A DNA stretch of 53,259 bases. It comes from Bacillota bacterium (GTDB lineage: Bacteria > Bacillota > Clostridia > Caldicoprobacterales > DTU083). Positions 9,835 to 19,175 of the stretch are shown here, one piece after another. The translations under genes were made by a program, and so were the position numbers. Position 1 is the stretch's first letter. Each line of letters begins with the position of its first letter. The notes under the pieces are model-generated. The model did no database searches. It worked only from the letters and a program-made list of their open reading frames with translations, and was not told the origin of the DNA. The stretch is taken from contig JAKORJ010000165.1 in assembly GCA_029777885.1 (NCBI GenBank), positions 1 to 53,259 of the forward strand, written 5' to 3'.

Positions 9835-11052
9835 TCATATGCTTTCTATGCCAAGCCTGAACTCATCATGCAGGGCAGTTACCGCATCTTCTGTCTTATC
9901 AGCGCTTATCAGACATGATATGGTCATATGGGAGTCGGACGTCTGCAACACTGTGATGCTTCTGTCCGTCAGCGCTTTAATGATCCTGTACATTACCCCT
10001 GGAGTGCCTTGCATCAGTTCACCGACGACCGATACCTTGCTTAAGTTGTCTGCAGCGGTATACTTAACGCTCTTATCATCCAGCATTTCCCTGATCCTGT
10101 TCAAGTTTCTCTCATCTATAGTAAATACCATTCTACCAGGGAATATATTGATCATATCGATGCTGATCCGATTTTCCGCTATTATCCTCAGTATTTCTTC
10201 GCCCATGCAGTTTGTATCATAGATCATATCAATCTGAGCCCTTCCGGTCATATGAGTGACGGACGTCACAGCCCGTTTCCCGTTGTTGTATGCAAAGCCC
10301 ATTTCATATCGGGATCGTATGAGCGTGCCATCAGACTCACTCTCCACGTTTTTTATCACTATCGGGATCCCGCTCCTCATGGCTATAGCCACAGCACTGG
10401 GATGGATCACCTTTGCGCCGTGGTTCGCCATTTGTAAAAGCTCGGCGTAGGTCAGGAACTCAAGTTTACTGGCAGTTTTCACGATGCGTGGATCTGCGGT
10501 CATGATCCCGTCTACATCTGTATATATTTCTATGATTTCTGCTCCCAGCGCTTCCCCCAGTATAGCTGAAGTCGTATCGCTCCCGCCACGGCCTAGGGTG
10601 GTTATCTCACCGCTTTTGGAAGCCCCCTGGAATCCTGCTATTACCGGTATTTTGCCTTTCTTTATGTACTCCTTGATATTGTCAGGCCTTACCTCTATCA
10701 CGTCAGCCATACCAAAGCTTTCATTCGTTATGATCCCGGCCTGGCCGCCGGTCAAAGCAACTGCGTCATATCCCATGCTTTTCAGCGTATTGGCCATTAC
10801 CACGGCTGATATTATCTCGCCGACTGACATGATGAGATCCAACTCGCGTGGTTCTGTACTCCCACTTATACTGTTGGCAAGATCGATAAAGGTATCAGTA
10901 GCATAGGCATCGCCTTTCCTGCCGATAGCGGACACAACGACAACAGGCATGAAGCCGCTGTTCTTGGCATGTACAGCCCTTTTAGCAGCTAGAATGCGTT
11001 TTTGCCTGTCTGACAATGAGGTGCCGCCGAATTTCTGAACTATGATCCGCAT
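9835..11052 (-). CDS. dapG: Aspartate kinase (DapG-type)
   Basis: MRIIVQKFGGTSL and regulatory ACT-type C-terminus. Start reassigned to 11052 (AAAGGAGGCAGGCT-ATG); the ORF-track Met at 11106 adds 18 aa of leader. Confidence 0.93.
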   Translation of the reverse strand: MRIIVQKFGGTSLSDRQKRILAAKRAVHAKNSGFMPVVVVSAIGRKGDAYATDTFIDLANSISGSTEPRELDLIMSVGEIISAVVMANTLKSMGYDAVALTGGQAGIITNESFGMADVIEVRPDNIKEYIKKGKIPVIAGFQGASKSGEITTLGRGGSDTTSAILGEALGAEIIEIYTDVDGIMTADPRIVKTASKLEFLTYAELLQMANHGAKVIHPSAVAIAMRSGIPIVIKNVESESDGTLIRSRYEMGFAYNNGKRAVTSVTHMTGRAQIDMIYDTNCMGEEILRIIAENRISIDMINIFPGRMVFTIDERNLNRIREMLDDKSVKYTAADNLSKVSVVGELMQGTPGVMYRIIKALTDRSITVLQTSDSHMTISCLISADKTEDAVTALHDEFRLGIESI

Positions 11053-11163
11053 AGCCTGCCTCCTTTCATGAAACCTGTGCCAGGATCTGGTCACACATAG
11101 TTTCATTGTATGAAGGCAGTGCCATATGAGTGAATTTCGCAGGCAAAGCTATATGCCGATAAA

Positions 11164-11190
11164 AAAAGAAGGACCTAAACTCCTTCTTTT
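11164..11190 (-). terminator. Terminator downstream of M16 peptidase gene
   Basis: 10-bp perfect stem aaaagaagga/tccttctttt with 7-nt loop containing the stop codon; T-run follows on the minus strand. Confidence 0.8.
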
Positions 11191-12440
11191 AGTGCTTCCT
11201 CCAGCAAGGAGGTTATGTCATCATTGCCCACTGCGGCTGCAGCATGCAAGCCTTGACCAAATATAATGTTTAAAATCCTTATTACGTCGTCATAAGTCAG
11301 CCTGTTTATCTTATTGATGATCTCGTCCGGAGTCAGCACCCTGTCGAGGAGCAGCTTGTTTTTTCCCATTGCGGTCATTCTGCTGCTGGCGCTTTCCAGG
11401 CCGAGTATATAGTTGCCCTTTAGCTGCTCTCTTGCCATCTCGAACTCTTTCTGGGTGATCCCTTCTTTCTTAAGGAGTCCTATTTCATTCAAAACTAGCC
11501 TTAGGACTTCCGGTGATTGATTCGGGTTCATCCCTGCATAAATGGTAAACATACCTCCGTTCAAATAGCTGGAGGGATAGGAATATACCGAATAGGTCAG
11601 ACCTCTGTCCTCTCTGATCTTTTGGAAAAGCCTTGAGCTCATCCCGCCGCCGAAGATATTGTTCAGTACCAGCAAAGGATATATCTCATCCCTGCCCAGC
11701 TCTATTCCCGGAAAGGCCAGGCAGATGTGGATCTGTTCTATTTCCTTTTTCCTGAAACAAACCGCCCTGTTTGCCTTATTGACTTTATGAATCGCTACCG
11801 GGCTGCCCTGCCTGCTCCAGGTTCCAAAGTACTCATCTATCATATCGACCAGCGAGGCTTCATCGAAATTACCGGCAACTGATATGACCATATTGTCAGG
11901 TGTATAGTACCTATAGTAGAAATCCTGTACCTGATTCCTGCTGAACTGTTCTATCTGCTTTGTAGTGCCCAGGATATTGTTGGCCAGCGGATGGTCACCA
12001 AAGAACTTTATGGCCAGAAGATCATGCACCAGGTCCTCCGGTGAGTCTTCATACATATATATCTCTTCCGTGATGACCCCTTTTTCCTTTTCCAGCTCCT
12101 TTTCATCGAATACTGAATTGAGCACCATATCAGAAAGGAGATCCATACCAATCTTAAAGTGCTCATCCATGACCTTGCAGTAAAAGCAGGTATATTCCTT
12201 GGCTGTAAACGCATTGAGCTGGCCGCCTACTGCATCGATCTCTTCTGCTATTGCCCTGGCACTGCGGTTTTTCGTACCTTTAAAAAGCATATGCTCGATA
12301 AAGTGAGAGATCCCATTTTCGTCAGGGCCTTCGTAAACCGAGCCTGCCCTGAACCAGACCCCTATCGAAGCCGACCTTAAATGAGGAATTTTTTCCAGTA
12401 TGACTTTTATGCCATTTTTCGTAGTATAGCTTGTATACAT
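11175..12440 (-). CDS. M16 family zinc peptidase (YmxG/MlpA-like)
   Basis: HxxEH zinc motif HFIEHMLFKGT, distal ..EEIYMYEDSPEDLVHDLL, downstream of pnp/deacetylase as in B. subtilis. Confidence 0.95.
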   Translation of the reverse strand: MYTSYTTKNGIKVILEKIPHLRSASIGVWFRAGSVYEGPDENGISHFIEHMLFKGTKNRSARAIAEEIDAVGGQLNAFTAKEYTCFYCKVMDEHFKIGMDLLSDMVLNSVFDEKELEKEKGVITEEIYMYEDSPEDLVHDLLAIKFFGDHPLANNILGTTKQIEQFSRNQVQDFYYRYYTPDNMVISVAGNFDEASLVDMIDEYFGTWSRQGSPVAIHKVNKANRAVCFRKKEIEQIHICLAFPGIELGRDEIYPLLVLNNIFGGGMSSRLFQKIREDRGLTYSVYSYPSSYLNGGMFTIYAGMNPNQSPEVLRLVLNEIGLLKKEGITQKEFEMAREQLKGNYILGLESASSRMTAMGKNKLLLDRVLTPDEIINKINRLTYDDVIRILNIIFGQGLHAAAAVGNDDITSLLEEALKEGV

Positions 12441-12475
12441 TGCTTCACCTGTCTTTATCTTCTGTACTGCTGTAT

Positions 12476-13210
12476 TTATTCGCCGATGATAGTATTTGAC
12501 ACAGTAGTGATCTCAAATCCCATATTCTTAAGCTTATTAATTATATAAGGCAGGGCTGTGACCGTGTCAGCCGTTGGGTGCATCAGCACCAGGTCACCCT
12601 TTTGGGGGTTTTTGATAACACGGCCGATTATCTTGTCGACCCCGTCTCTCCTCCAATCGATGGTATCTATGCTCCACATGATGGTCTTATAGCCCAGCGA
12701 GTTTGCAGCCTGCAGCGTTGTTTTGCTGTAGTCTCCGTACGGAGGCGCAAAAAGGGTGGTCTTCAGGCCTGTTATCGACTTTATGATATCCTCAGTCTTC
12801 TGGATCTCCTTTATGTTTTCGTTGAGGTCCAGTTTGCTATGGTGCTTGTGGCTGTATCCATGATTACCTATCTCATGTCCTTCGTCTGCTATCTGCTTTA
12901 ATAGCTCCGGATTATCCTCGGCCCATTCCCCGCCTATAAAAAAGGTTATTTTTATATCTTCATCGGAGAAAATTTTAAGCATCTGGGGCACATACTCCGT
13001 CCCCCACACCACATTGCATTCGAACCCGATCACAGGCTTGTCGGTATATCCCTTGTAGATCGGTTCGCCGCTGTTGACAAACACGGTCTTGGCATCCTCG
13101 GCATTGAGCAATATAAGTGCGGCTAAAATCACTCCAATGACGATTATGTTTATTAATATGCTTTTTTTATATGGCAAGAAAATGATCTTCACCGGCCACC
13201 ATCTCCTCAT
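12476..13210 (-). CDS. Polysaccharide deacetylase family protein (YlxY-like), N-terminal membrane anchor
   Basis: NodB motifs GHEIGNHGYSHKHHSKL, FAPPYGDYSKTT, DLVLMHPTADTV; the first catalytic motif reads IGFECNVVWG rather than the usual TFDDG. Confidence 0.92.
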   Translation of the reverse strand: MRRWWPVKIIFLPYKKSILINIIVIGVILAALILLNAEDAKTVFVNSGEPIYKGYTDKPVIGFECNVVWGTEYVPQMLKIFSDEDIKITFFIGGEWAEDNPELLKQIADEGHEIGNHGYSHKHHSKLDLNENIKEIQKTEDIIKSITGLKTTLFAPPYGDYSKTTLQAANSLGYKTIMWSIDTIDWRRDGVDKIIGRVIKNPQKGDLVLMHPTADTVTALPYIINKLKNMGFEITTVSNTIIGE

Positions 13211-13300
13211 ATCCTCCTAGTCTATTGTTATTCAACAGACTAAGAGATATGAATAAAAAGGAAACATAAACTGTATAGTTTATGTTTTCGTAATCGGTTT

Positions 13301-15451
13301 CTATGATGGCCTGTTGCCTTTTTTCCGCCGCTTATGCTCGCTGTGGTCGTTGTCCTGCTTCGGTGGCGGCGGGAGCGTATCCTTGTGGGACAGGTTGATC
13401 CTGCCCTGGCTGTCTATCTCTACTACTTTGACCGTGATCTCATCACCGATGTTCACGACATCTTCGACCTTCTCCACCCTGTTGTGCGCCAGCTTGGATA
13501 TGTGGACCAGCCCCTCCTTGCCAGGCAGGAACTCTACAAAGGCTCCGAAGTTGACTATCCTTACGACTTTTCCTGTATATACCTCGCCTACTTCCACTTC
13601 CTTTGCGATGCCTTCAATTATGCGCAGGGCTTTCCTGTTAGCCTCTTCATCGGGTGAGTAGATGAATACCCTGCCGTCATCCTCTATATCGATCTTTACA
13701 CCGGTCTCATCTATTATCTTGTTGATTATCTTGCCACCAGGGCCTATGACATCACGGATCTTGTCCGGATTGATCACTGTCTGCATTATCTTCGGAGCAT
13801 AGGGCGACAATGACTTTCTCGGCTCCGGTATCACTTCTAGCATGCTGTTGAGTATAAACAATCTGCCTTCCCTGGCCTGGGCCAAAGCCTTCTCAAGAAT
13901 GGCCCTGTCAATGCCCTTGATCTTAATGTCCATTTGAATGGCTGTTATGCCGTTCCTGGTACCTGCAACCTTGAAGTCCATGTCTCCCAGGAAGTCCTCC
14001 AGGCCTTGTATGTCAGAGAGGATGGCGACCCTGCCGGTCTCCTCGTCCTTTATAAGGCCCATCGCTATGCCAGCTACCGGCGCTTTGATTGGAACACCCG
14101 CATCCATTAGGGCAAGGGTGCTGCCGCATACGCTAGCCTGGGATGTAGAGCCGTTGGAGCTCATTACTTCAGACACCAGCCTGATTGTATACGGGAACTC
14201 AGCCTCGCTGGGTATCATCGGCTCAAGTGCCCGTTCAGCCAGAAAGCCGTGCCCTATCTCGCGCCTTCCCGGCCCTCTGGCAGGTCTTGCTTCGCCTACA
14301 CTGAAGGCGGGGAAATTGTAATGGTGGATGTAGCGCTTGAACTCATCTTCCCACAGCCCGTCCAAAATCTGAACATCACCAAGGGCGCCCAGCGTGCATA
14401 CGGTCAATACCTGGGTCTGTCCGCGCTTGAACAAGCCTGACCCATGGGTCCTGGGCAGTATGCCGACTTCGGAAGACAGGGGCCTGATCTCGGTCATGCT
14501 GCGGCCATCGGGACGGATCCCCTCATTAAGGATCCTGCTTCGGACGACTTCCTTGAGGATATTGTACAGGACATTTTCTATCTCGGCGCTCCTTTCGGGG
14601 AAAGCTTCTGCAAAATAGCTCTGGACATCTTCTGTAACATGCTTCAGCTTTTCATTCCGTAACTCCCTGTCAAACTCTGAAGCAGCCTCTGCCACTTTCT
14701 CATATGCATACTCCCTGACCTGTTTCTCCAGTTCCTCTTCCGGCAGGAATGATACATATTCATGCTTGGGTATTCCAACTTCAGCTATGATCGTCTCCTG
14801 CAGGGCTACTATGTCCTTGATGTACTCATGTGCAAGCATAATAGCTTCCAGCATCTGGTCCTCAGTGACTTCCTTGGCTCCGGCCTCCACCATCATGATT
14901 GCATCCTTCGTACCGGATACTATAAGGTTTAATAGGCCTTTCTCCCTTTGCTTGCTGTTGGGGTTTATAACAAACTCGCCTTCAACCAGACCTACAGCAA
15001 CTGATCCGGTAGGTCCGGAAAAGGGTATATCTGAAATCCCCAGAGCTACCGATGAGCCTATCATGGCAAAGACTTCGGGCGGATACTCGGGATCTATGGA
15101 CAGGGCTGAAGCATAGATGTTCACATCATTCCTGTAGCCCTTGGGAAACAGCGGCCGGATAGGCCTGTCTATCAGCCTTGATGTAAGTATGGCCTTCTCC
15201 GTCGGTCTGCCTTCCCTTTTAATAAATCCACCGGGTATCCTTCCCACTGCATATAGCTTTTCTTCGAAATCCACGTTCAATGGAAAGAAGTCAATCCCCT
15301 CGCGGGGCTGCTCAGATGCAGTAGCTGCCACAAAAACGACAGTATCACCGTAACGGACAGTGCAGGCGCCGTTTGCCTGTTCTGCCAGCTTGCCTATTTC
15401 TATGGTTAATGTGTTTCCTGCTAGTTCCATAGTGTAGATTTTGTGTTCCAC
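13301..15451 (-). CDS. pnp: Polyribonucleotide nucleotidyltransferase (PNPase)
   Basis: Two RNase PH domains, KH ([16 protein letters not shown]), S1 ([31 protein letters not shown]). Start reassigned to GTG at 15451 with AAAGGAGGT 9 nt upstream; the ATG at 15508 lies at the -10/TSS region. Confidence 0.96.
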   Translation of the reverse strand: MEHKIYTMELAGNTLTIEIGKLAEQANGACTVRYGDTVVFVAATASEQPREGIDFFPLNVDFEEKLYAVGRIPGGFIKREGRPTEKAILTSRLIDRPIRPLFPKGYRNDVNIYASALSIDPEYPPEVFAMIGSSVALGISDIPFSGPTGSVAVGLVEGEFVINPNSKQREKGLLNLIVSGTKDAIMMVEAGAKEVTEDQMLEAIMLAHEYIKDIVALQETIIAEVGIPKHEYVSFLPEEELEKQVREYAYEKVAEAASEFDRELRNEKLKHVTEDVQSYFAEAFPERSAEIENVLYNILKEVVRSRILNEGIRPDGRSMTEIRPLSSEVGILPRTHGSGLFKRGQTQVLTVCTLGALGDVQILDGLWEDEFKRYIHHYNFPAFSVGEARPARGPGRREIGHGFLAERALEPMIPSEAEFPYTIRLVSEVMSSNGSTSQASVCGSTLALMDAGVPIKAPVAGIAMGLIKDEETGRVAILSDIQGLEDFLGDMDFKVAGTRNGITAIQMDIKIKGIDRAILEKALAQAREGRLFILNSMLEVIPEPRKSLSPYAPKIMQTVINPDKIRDVIGPGGKIINKIIDETGVKIDIEDDGRVFIYSPDEEANRKALRIIEGIAKEVEVGEVYTGKVVRIVNFGAFVEFLPGKEGLVHISKLAHNRVEKVEDVVNIGDEITVKVVEIDSQGRINLSHKDTLPPPPKQDNDHSEHKRRKKGNRPS

Positions 15452-15468
15452 TGATGTATTACCTCCTT

Positions 15469-15490
15469 TCAAACCTGACTCACGGTTTGA
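15469..15490 (-). promoter_or_regulatory. Hairpin abutting the pnp Shine-Dalgarno
   Basis: 7-bp perfect inverted repeat tcaaacc/ggtttga (15469-15475/15484-15490), 8-nt loop, immediately 5' of AGGAGGT (15461-15467). Confidence 0.6.
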
Positions 15491-15544
15491 GCTTATGATC
15501 TGATTCATAGATTATATTATCCCACAAATCCTGTAATCAATTTC

Positions 15545-15585
15545 GCCTGACTCTTTCGGCGGATGGTATATAATTACAGTCAGGC
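15545..15585 (-). promoter_or_regulatory. Inverted repeat between rpsO and pnp
   Basis: 8-bp arms gcctgact/agtcaggc (15545-15552/15578-15585), 25-nt separation. Confidence 0.4.
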
Positions 15586-15590
15586 TAGAC

Positions 15591-15626
15591 AAAATAAGGG
15601 AGCGGGAATCCGCTCCATCTTATTTT
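15591..15626 (-). terminator. Hairpin/terminator overlapping the rpsO stop codon
   Basis: Nested stems aaaataag/cttatttt and ggagcgg/ccgctcc with GAAT loop; T-rich 3' arm on the minus strand. Confidence 0.65.
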
Positions 15627-15883
15627 CTGAGATTCAATTTTTCAACGATCTCTCTGTATCTGTTAATATCTTTTTTCATAAGATAGTTTAACAGACCTCT
15701 TCTGCGACCGACCATCATCAAAAGGCCTCTTCTGGAGTGATGGTCTTTCTTGTGAACCTTCAAATGCTCATTCAGATGATTGATCCTTTCAGTCAGAAGC
15801 GCTATCTGAACTTCTGCAGAACCGGTATCATTGTCATGCAGCTTGTAGGCATTGATGATTTCGTTCTTTCTGGCCTGGTCCAT
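15620..15883 (-). CDS. rpsO: 30S ribosomal protein S15
   Basis: Family-typical [40 protein letters not shown]. Start set at MDQARKNE with GAGGAGGTGAATCAC SD (the ORF track adds 10 aa). Confidence 0.98.
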   Translation of the reverse strand: MDQARKNEIINAYKLHDNDTGSAEVQIALLTERINHLNEHLKVHKKDHHSRRGLLMMVGRRRGLLNYLMKKDINRYREIVEKLNLRK

Positions 15884-15987
15884 GTGATTCACCTCCTCAT
15901 TAACTAACCCCATTATCCCAGTGATACGTCGGAGATGGTCGTAAGACCGGGAAAACGGTTATCTACAATTTCATGGTAATCATTTTA

Positions 15988-16932
15988 TCATAGCAGATCA
16001 GTTTTGTAAATCAGGTTGTTAACCATAGCAACATCTGTTTTTATTTGCTCCTTAAGCTCTTCCGTGCTGCTGAATCTCACTTCATCCCTGATCCTTTTGA
16101 TAAAATATACCCTTATTCGCTTGCCGTATAGGCTGCCCCTGAAATCCAGCAGGTGTGTCTCAAAGCTCAGGCTGTCCCCATCAAAGGTAGGGTTGAAGCC
16201 TATACTGGCTGCGCCCTTGTAATAATTGCCTCCCACCTTGCATAAGACAGCATAGACCCCGGGTTTAGGCATTACTTTTCTACTCGGTAGTACCATATTG
16301 GCCGTTGGGAAACCAAGCAAAGTCCCCCTGCCTAAGCCTTTCACTACTATGCCTGCAATTGAATACGGCATACCGAGGGCGCGACTTGCTTCCTCGACCT
16401 GCCCTTCTGTGATCAGGCTGCGAACCAGGGTGCTGCTCACTATTCTGTCATCCAGTTTGACCGGGGGCACGCATATCAAATCAAAACCATACCTTTTTGA
16501 GGCTTGTTCAAGATATTCTGCATCGCCCCTGCCTTTATATCCAAACCTGAAGTTGAACCCTACGATCAGGGTTTTAACATTATAGCTGCCTAGGAGGCTG
16601 AGTAAAAACTCCTCATGGGTCTGGCGCAAAAATTCATCGCTGAATGGATTCAGTACAAGAGTGTCAATGCCAAGCCTTGAAAAGGTTATTATCTTCTCCT
16701 TCAGAAGCATTATCTGGTCAGGAACGCTTTCCGGCGCTAACCGACTCATCGGGTGGGATAAAAAGGTATAGACCATAGTGGTAAGGCCTGACGTTTTTTG
16801 CTCGTTGAGCTGCCTAATCAGCTCCCTGTGGCCTAGGTGGATGCCGTCAAAGGTCCCCAGGGCAATGGCTGATTTCGTATTTAAACTGTGTTTTCCGTCT
16901 ATGTTGAAAATAACCTGCATGTCTGTCCTCAT
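15988..16932 (-). CDS. ribF: Bifunctional riboflavin kinase/FAD synthetase
   Basis: ALGTFDGIHLGHRELI nucleotidyltransferase motif and GRGTLLGFPTANM riboflavin kinase motif; 4-nt overlap with truB. Confidence 0.96.
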   Translation of the reverse strand: MRTDMQVIFNIDGKHSLNTKSAIALGTFDGIHLGHRELIRQLNEQKTSGLTTMVYTFLSHPMSRLAPESVPDQIMLLKEKIITFSRLGIDTLVLNPFSDEFLRQTHEEFLLSLLGSYNVKTLIVGFNFRFGYKGRGDAEYLEQASKRYGFDLICVPPVKLDDRIVSSTLVRSLITEGQVEEASRALGMPYSIAGIVVKGLGRGTLLGFPTANMVLPSRKVMPKPGVYAVLCKVGGNYYKGAASIGFNPTFDGDSLSFETHLLDFRGSLYGKRIRVYFIKRIRDEVRFSSTEELKEQIKTDVAMVNNLIYKTDLL

Positions 16933-17831
16933 AGTAAAAGTGTTTTTATTCTTACGTAACCATAATTATTTTCTGTATACCAGCTTCCTATGCCCACAAA
17001 GATATCGCCGCAGTATATCCTGCACCCTTCTCCTGGCCCGACGCTGCTGCCTTTCATTATATTATCTGCTTTTACCCTGTTGCCGTTTTTAAGCCTTTCC
17101 AGGCACTCCGGTTTTACAATTATTGCAGGCATGGCCTGAGCCAGGACTTCTTCCGTTGGTATAATGATGTTTTTAAGAGTATTATGACGAAACGCGTCAA
17201 GGATCTCATCCAGGGTATAGGAATCAGTTATGCTGAAGTTCCCGGTCCTCTCACGAAGCAGAAAGGCCATTACTCCCCCGCAGCCCAGGTGTTCTCCCAG
17301 ATCACGGCATAATGAACGTATGTATGTGCCTTTCGAACATTCGACCCGGAACATTATTGAATCCGGAGCCTTGCAGGAGATCAGCCCGATGTCATATATA
17401 TATACCTTCCGAGGCGGTATATCGACCTTGATGCCTTGACGGGCGTATTTGTAAAGTTGTTTCCCACCGAGCTTTATGGCTGAATGCATCGGTGGGACCT
17501 GTTCGATCTCGCCCATGAATCTGCTTAAGGCGCTGGCAATGGCGTCAAGGTCAGGTATATTCTTGTCCCTGTAAACGACTTCACCCGACAGGTCCGAAGT
17601 ATCGGTCGCGATACCCAGCCTCAGCTCGCATATGTAGGTTTTACGTCCCTGTTGGATAAAATCTGATATTTTTGTCGCTTTGCCAAGGCAAACAGGCAGG
17701 ACTCCGGCCGCATCAGGATCAAGGGTCCCGGTATGGCCTGCCTTATTTATTTTTAAGTGCCTTCTGAGAAACACAACGATATCACTGGAAGTCATGCCGG
17801 GAGGCTTTAATACATTGATCACACCGTTCAC
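16929..17831 (-). CDS. truB: tRNA pseudouridine(55) synthase TruB
   Basis: GHTGTLDPDAAGVLPVCLGKATK catalytic motif. Confidence 0.97.
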   Translation of the reverse strand: MNGVINVLKPPGMTSSDIVVFLRRHLKINKAGHTGTLDPDAAGVLPVCLGKATKISDFIQQGRKTYICELRLGIATDTSDLSGEVVYRDKNIPDLDAIASALSRFMGEIEQVPPMHSAIKLGGKQLYKYARQGIKVDIPPRKVYIYDIGLISCKAPDSIMFRVECSKGTYIRSLCRDLGEHLGCGGVMAFLLRERTGNFSITDSYTLDEILDAFRHNTLKNIIIPTEEVLAQAMPAIIVKPECLERLKNGNRVKADNIMKGSSVGPGEGCRIYCGDIFVGIGSWYTENNYGYVRIKTLLL

Positions 17832-17835
17832 GGCT

Positions 17836-18804
17836 TCAGCTCAACTCCTCGAGCATAGAGCGGGATGCCGCCAGAACTGCTGTTTTTGCGTCTTTTATCC
17901 CCATGTCCAGGTTTGCGCCTGCAGCCTTCATATGACCTCCGCCCCCAAATTGCAGGGCTAACTTGGTAGCATCCAGCTTGTCACTGGTGCGGATACTTAC
18001 CTTAGTCCCTCCGTCTGTGGTTTCTTTGAATAAGACGGCAAGCTCAATCCCTGATATCTCTTTGGCATAATTGACCATGTTCTCCATGTCCGAAGCCTGT
18101 GCGCCCGTGTCCTCCAGGTCTTTCATGGTGATCGTGAGGAAGGCTATCCTGTTGTTTTCAAACAGCTCCAGTGAGTCGAGCACCCTGGAAAGAAGCTTTA
18201 TCCTGTGCAGGGAGTGGGTCCTGTAAAGTCTGGTCGTGAGCTCATCGACTTTCACCCCCGCCTCTATCAAACCGGCTGCTATGCGCATCGATGCCGGTGT
18301 TGTGTTGCTGTAAGAAAAATTGCCCGTATCGGTACTTATGGCCGTATACAAGGCAATCGCAATATCGGGACTGATTGGGACACCCATTTCATCTAGCACT
18401 TTGTATATCAGCTCGCCTGTCGCTGCTGCAGTTTCATCAACCAGGTTCAGGTCGGCATAGGTGGTGTTGCTTTTGTGGTGGTCTATGTTCAGCGTCTTCC
18501 TGCTGCTTTTGAAGACCGGTATCAAAGATCCGAGCCTGTCCAGATCACTGCAGTCTAAAGCGATGCACATATCATAGGAACCAGCTCCAGTCGGTACCCT
18601 GTCGAACTTGTCGATCTCACACAGGAACATATAGACTTCCGGAGCAGGATCCTGACAAAACAGATCCGCTCTTATCCCCAGGCCGTTCAGGGCATGATAC
18701 ATGGCCAGGCAGGAGCCTAAAGTGTCTCCATCGGGCATTATATGGGCTATGAGCGCAACTGAACCGGAGCTCTTTATAGCATCTGCAACATGCCTAATCG
18801 TCAT
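17836..18804 (-). CDS. nrnA: DHH/DHHA1 phosphoesterase, NrnA-type oligoribonuclease/pAp phosphatase
   Basis: HIMPDGDTLGS, ALDCSDLDRLG, NIDHHKSNT and GGGGHMKAAG motifs. Start set to MTIRHVAD with GGAGAAGCAAG upstream, overlapping the rbfA 3' end by 11 nt. Confidence 0.94.
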   Translation of the reverse strand: MTIRHVADAIKSSGSVALIAHIMPDGDTLGSCLAMYHALNGLGIRADLFCQDPAPEVYMFLCEIDKFDRVPTGAGSYDMCIALDCSDLDRLGSLIPVFKSSRKTLNIDHHKSNTTYADLNLVDETAAATGELIYKVLDEMGVPISPDIAIALYTAISTDTGNFSYSNTTPASMRIAAGLIEAGVKVDELTTRLYRTHSLHRIKLLSRVLDSLELFENNRIAFLTITMKDLEDTGAQASDMENMVNYAKEISGIELAVLFKETTDGGTKVSIRTSDKLDATKLALQFGGGGHMKAAGANLDMGIKDAKTAVLAASRSMLEELS

Positions 18805-19162
18805 CTTGCTTCTCCTGTTCCACACGAAGCTCATTCAGCTTCCTGGATATTTCTACGCTGTACGCAATGGAATCATCCAACACGAACTGGAGCTCCGGAG
18901 TATATCTTATTTCCAGCCTGCTTCCCAGTTCTTTCCTGATAAAGCCCGTAGCACTTTTAAGTCCTTCAATCGTATTGGTCCTTTCTTCTTCTGAACCCAG
19001 GACACTTACATAAACCTTGGCGTACCTGAGATCCTTTGTCGTTTCAACCTTCGTCACGGTGGACATCTCTGAGATCCTGGGATCTTTCACGTGATCCCTG
19101 ATTATTTCAATTACATCCTTACGAATTTCCTCATTGATCCTGTCGATCCTGTGTCTTGCCAT
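18794..19162 (-). CDS. rbfA: Ribosome-binding factor A
   Basis: RIDRINEEIRKDVIEIIRDHVKDPRI and context infB-rbfA-nrnA-truB. Confidence 0.95.
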   Translation of the reverse strand: MARHRIDRINEEIRKDVIEIIRDHVKDPRISEMSTVTKVETTKDLRYAKVYVSVLGSEEERTNTIEGLKSATGFIRKELGSRLEIRYTPELQFVLDDSIAYSVEISRKLNELRVEQEKQDDD

Positions 19163-19175
19163 ATCAATCCACCTG

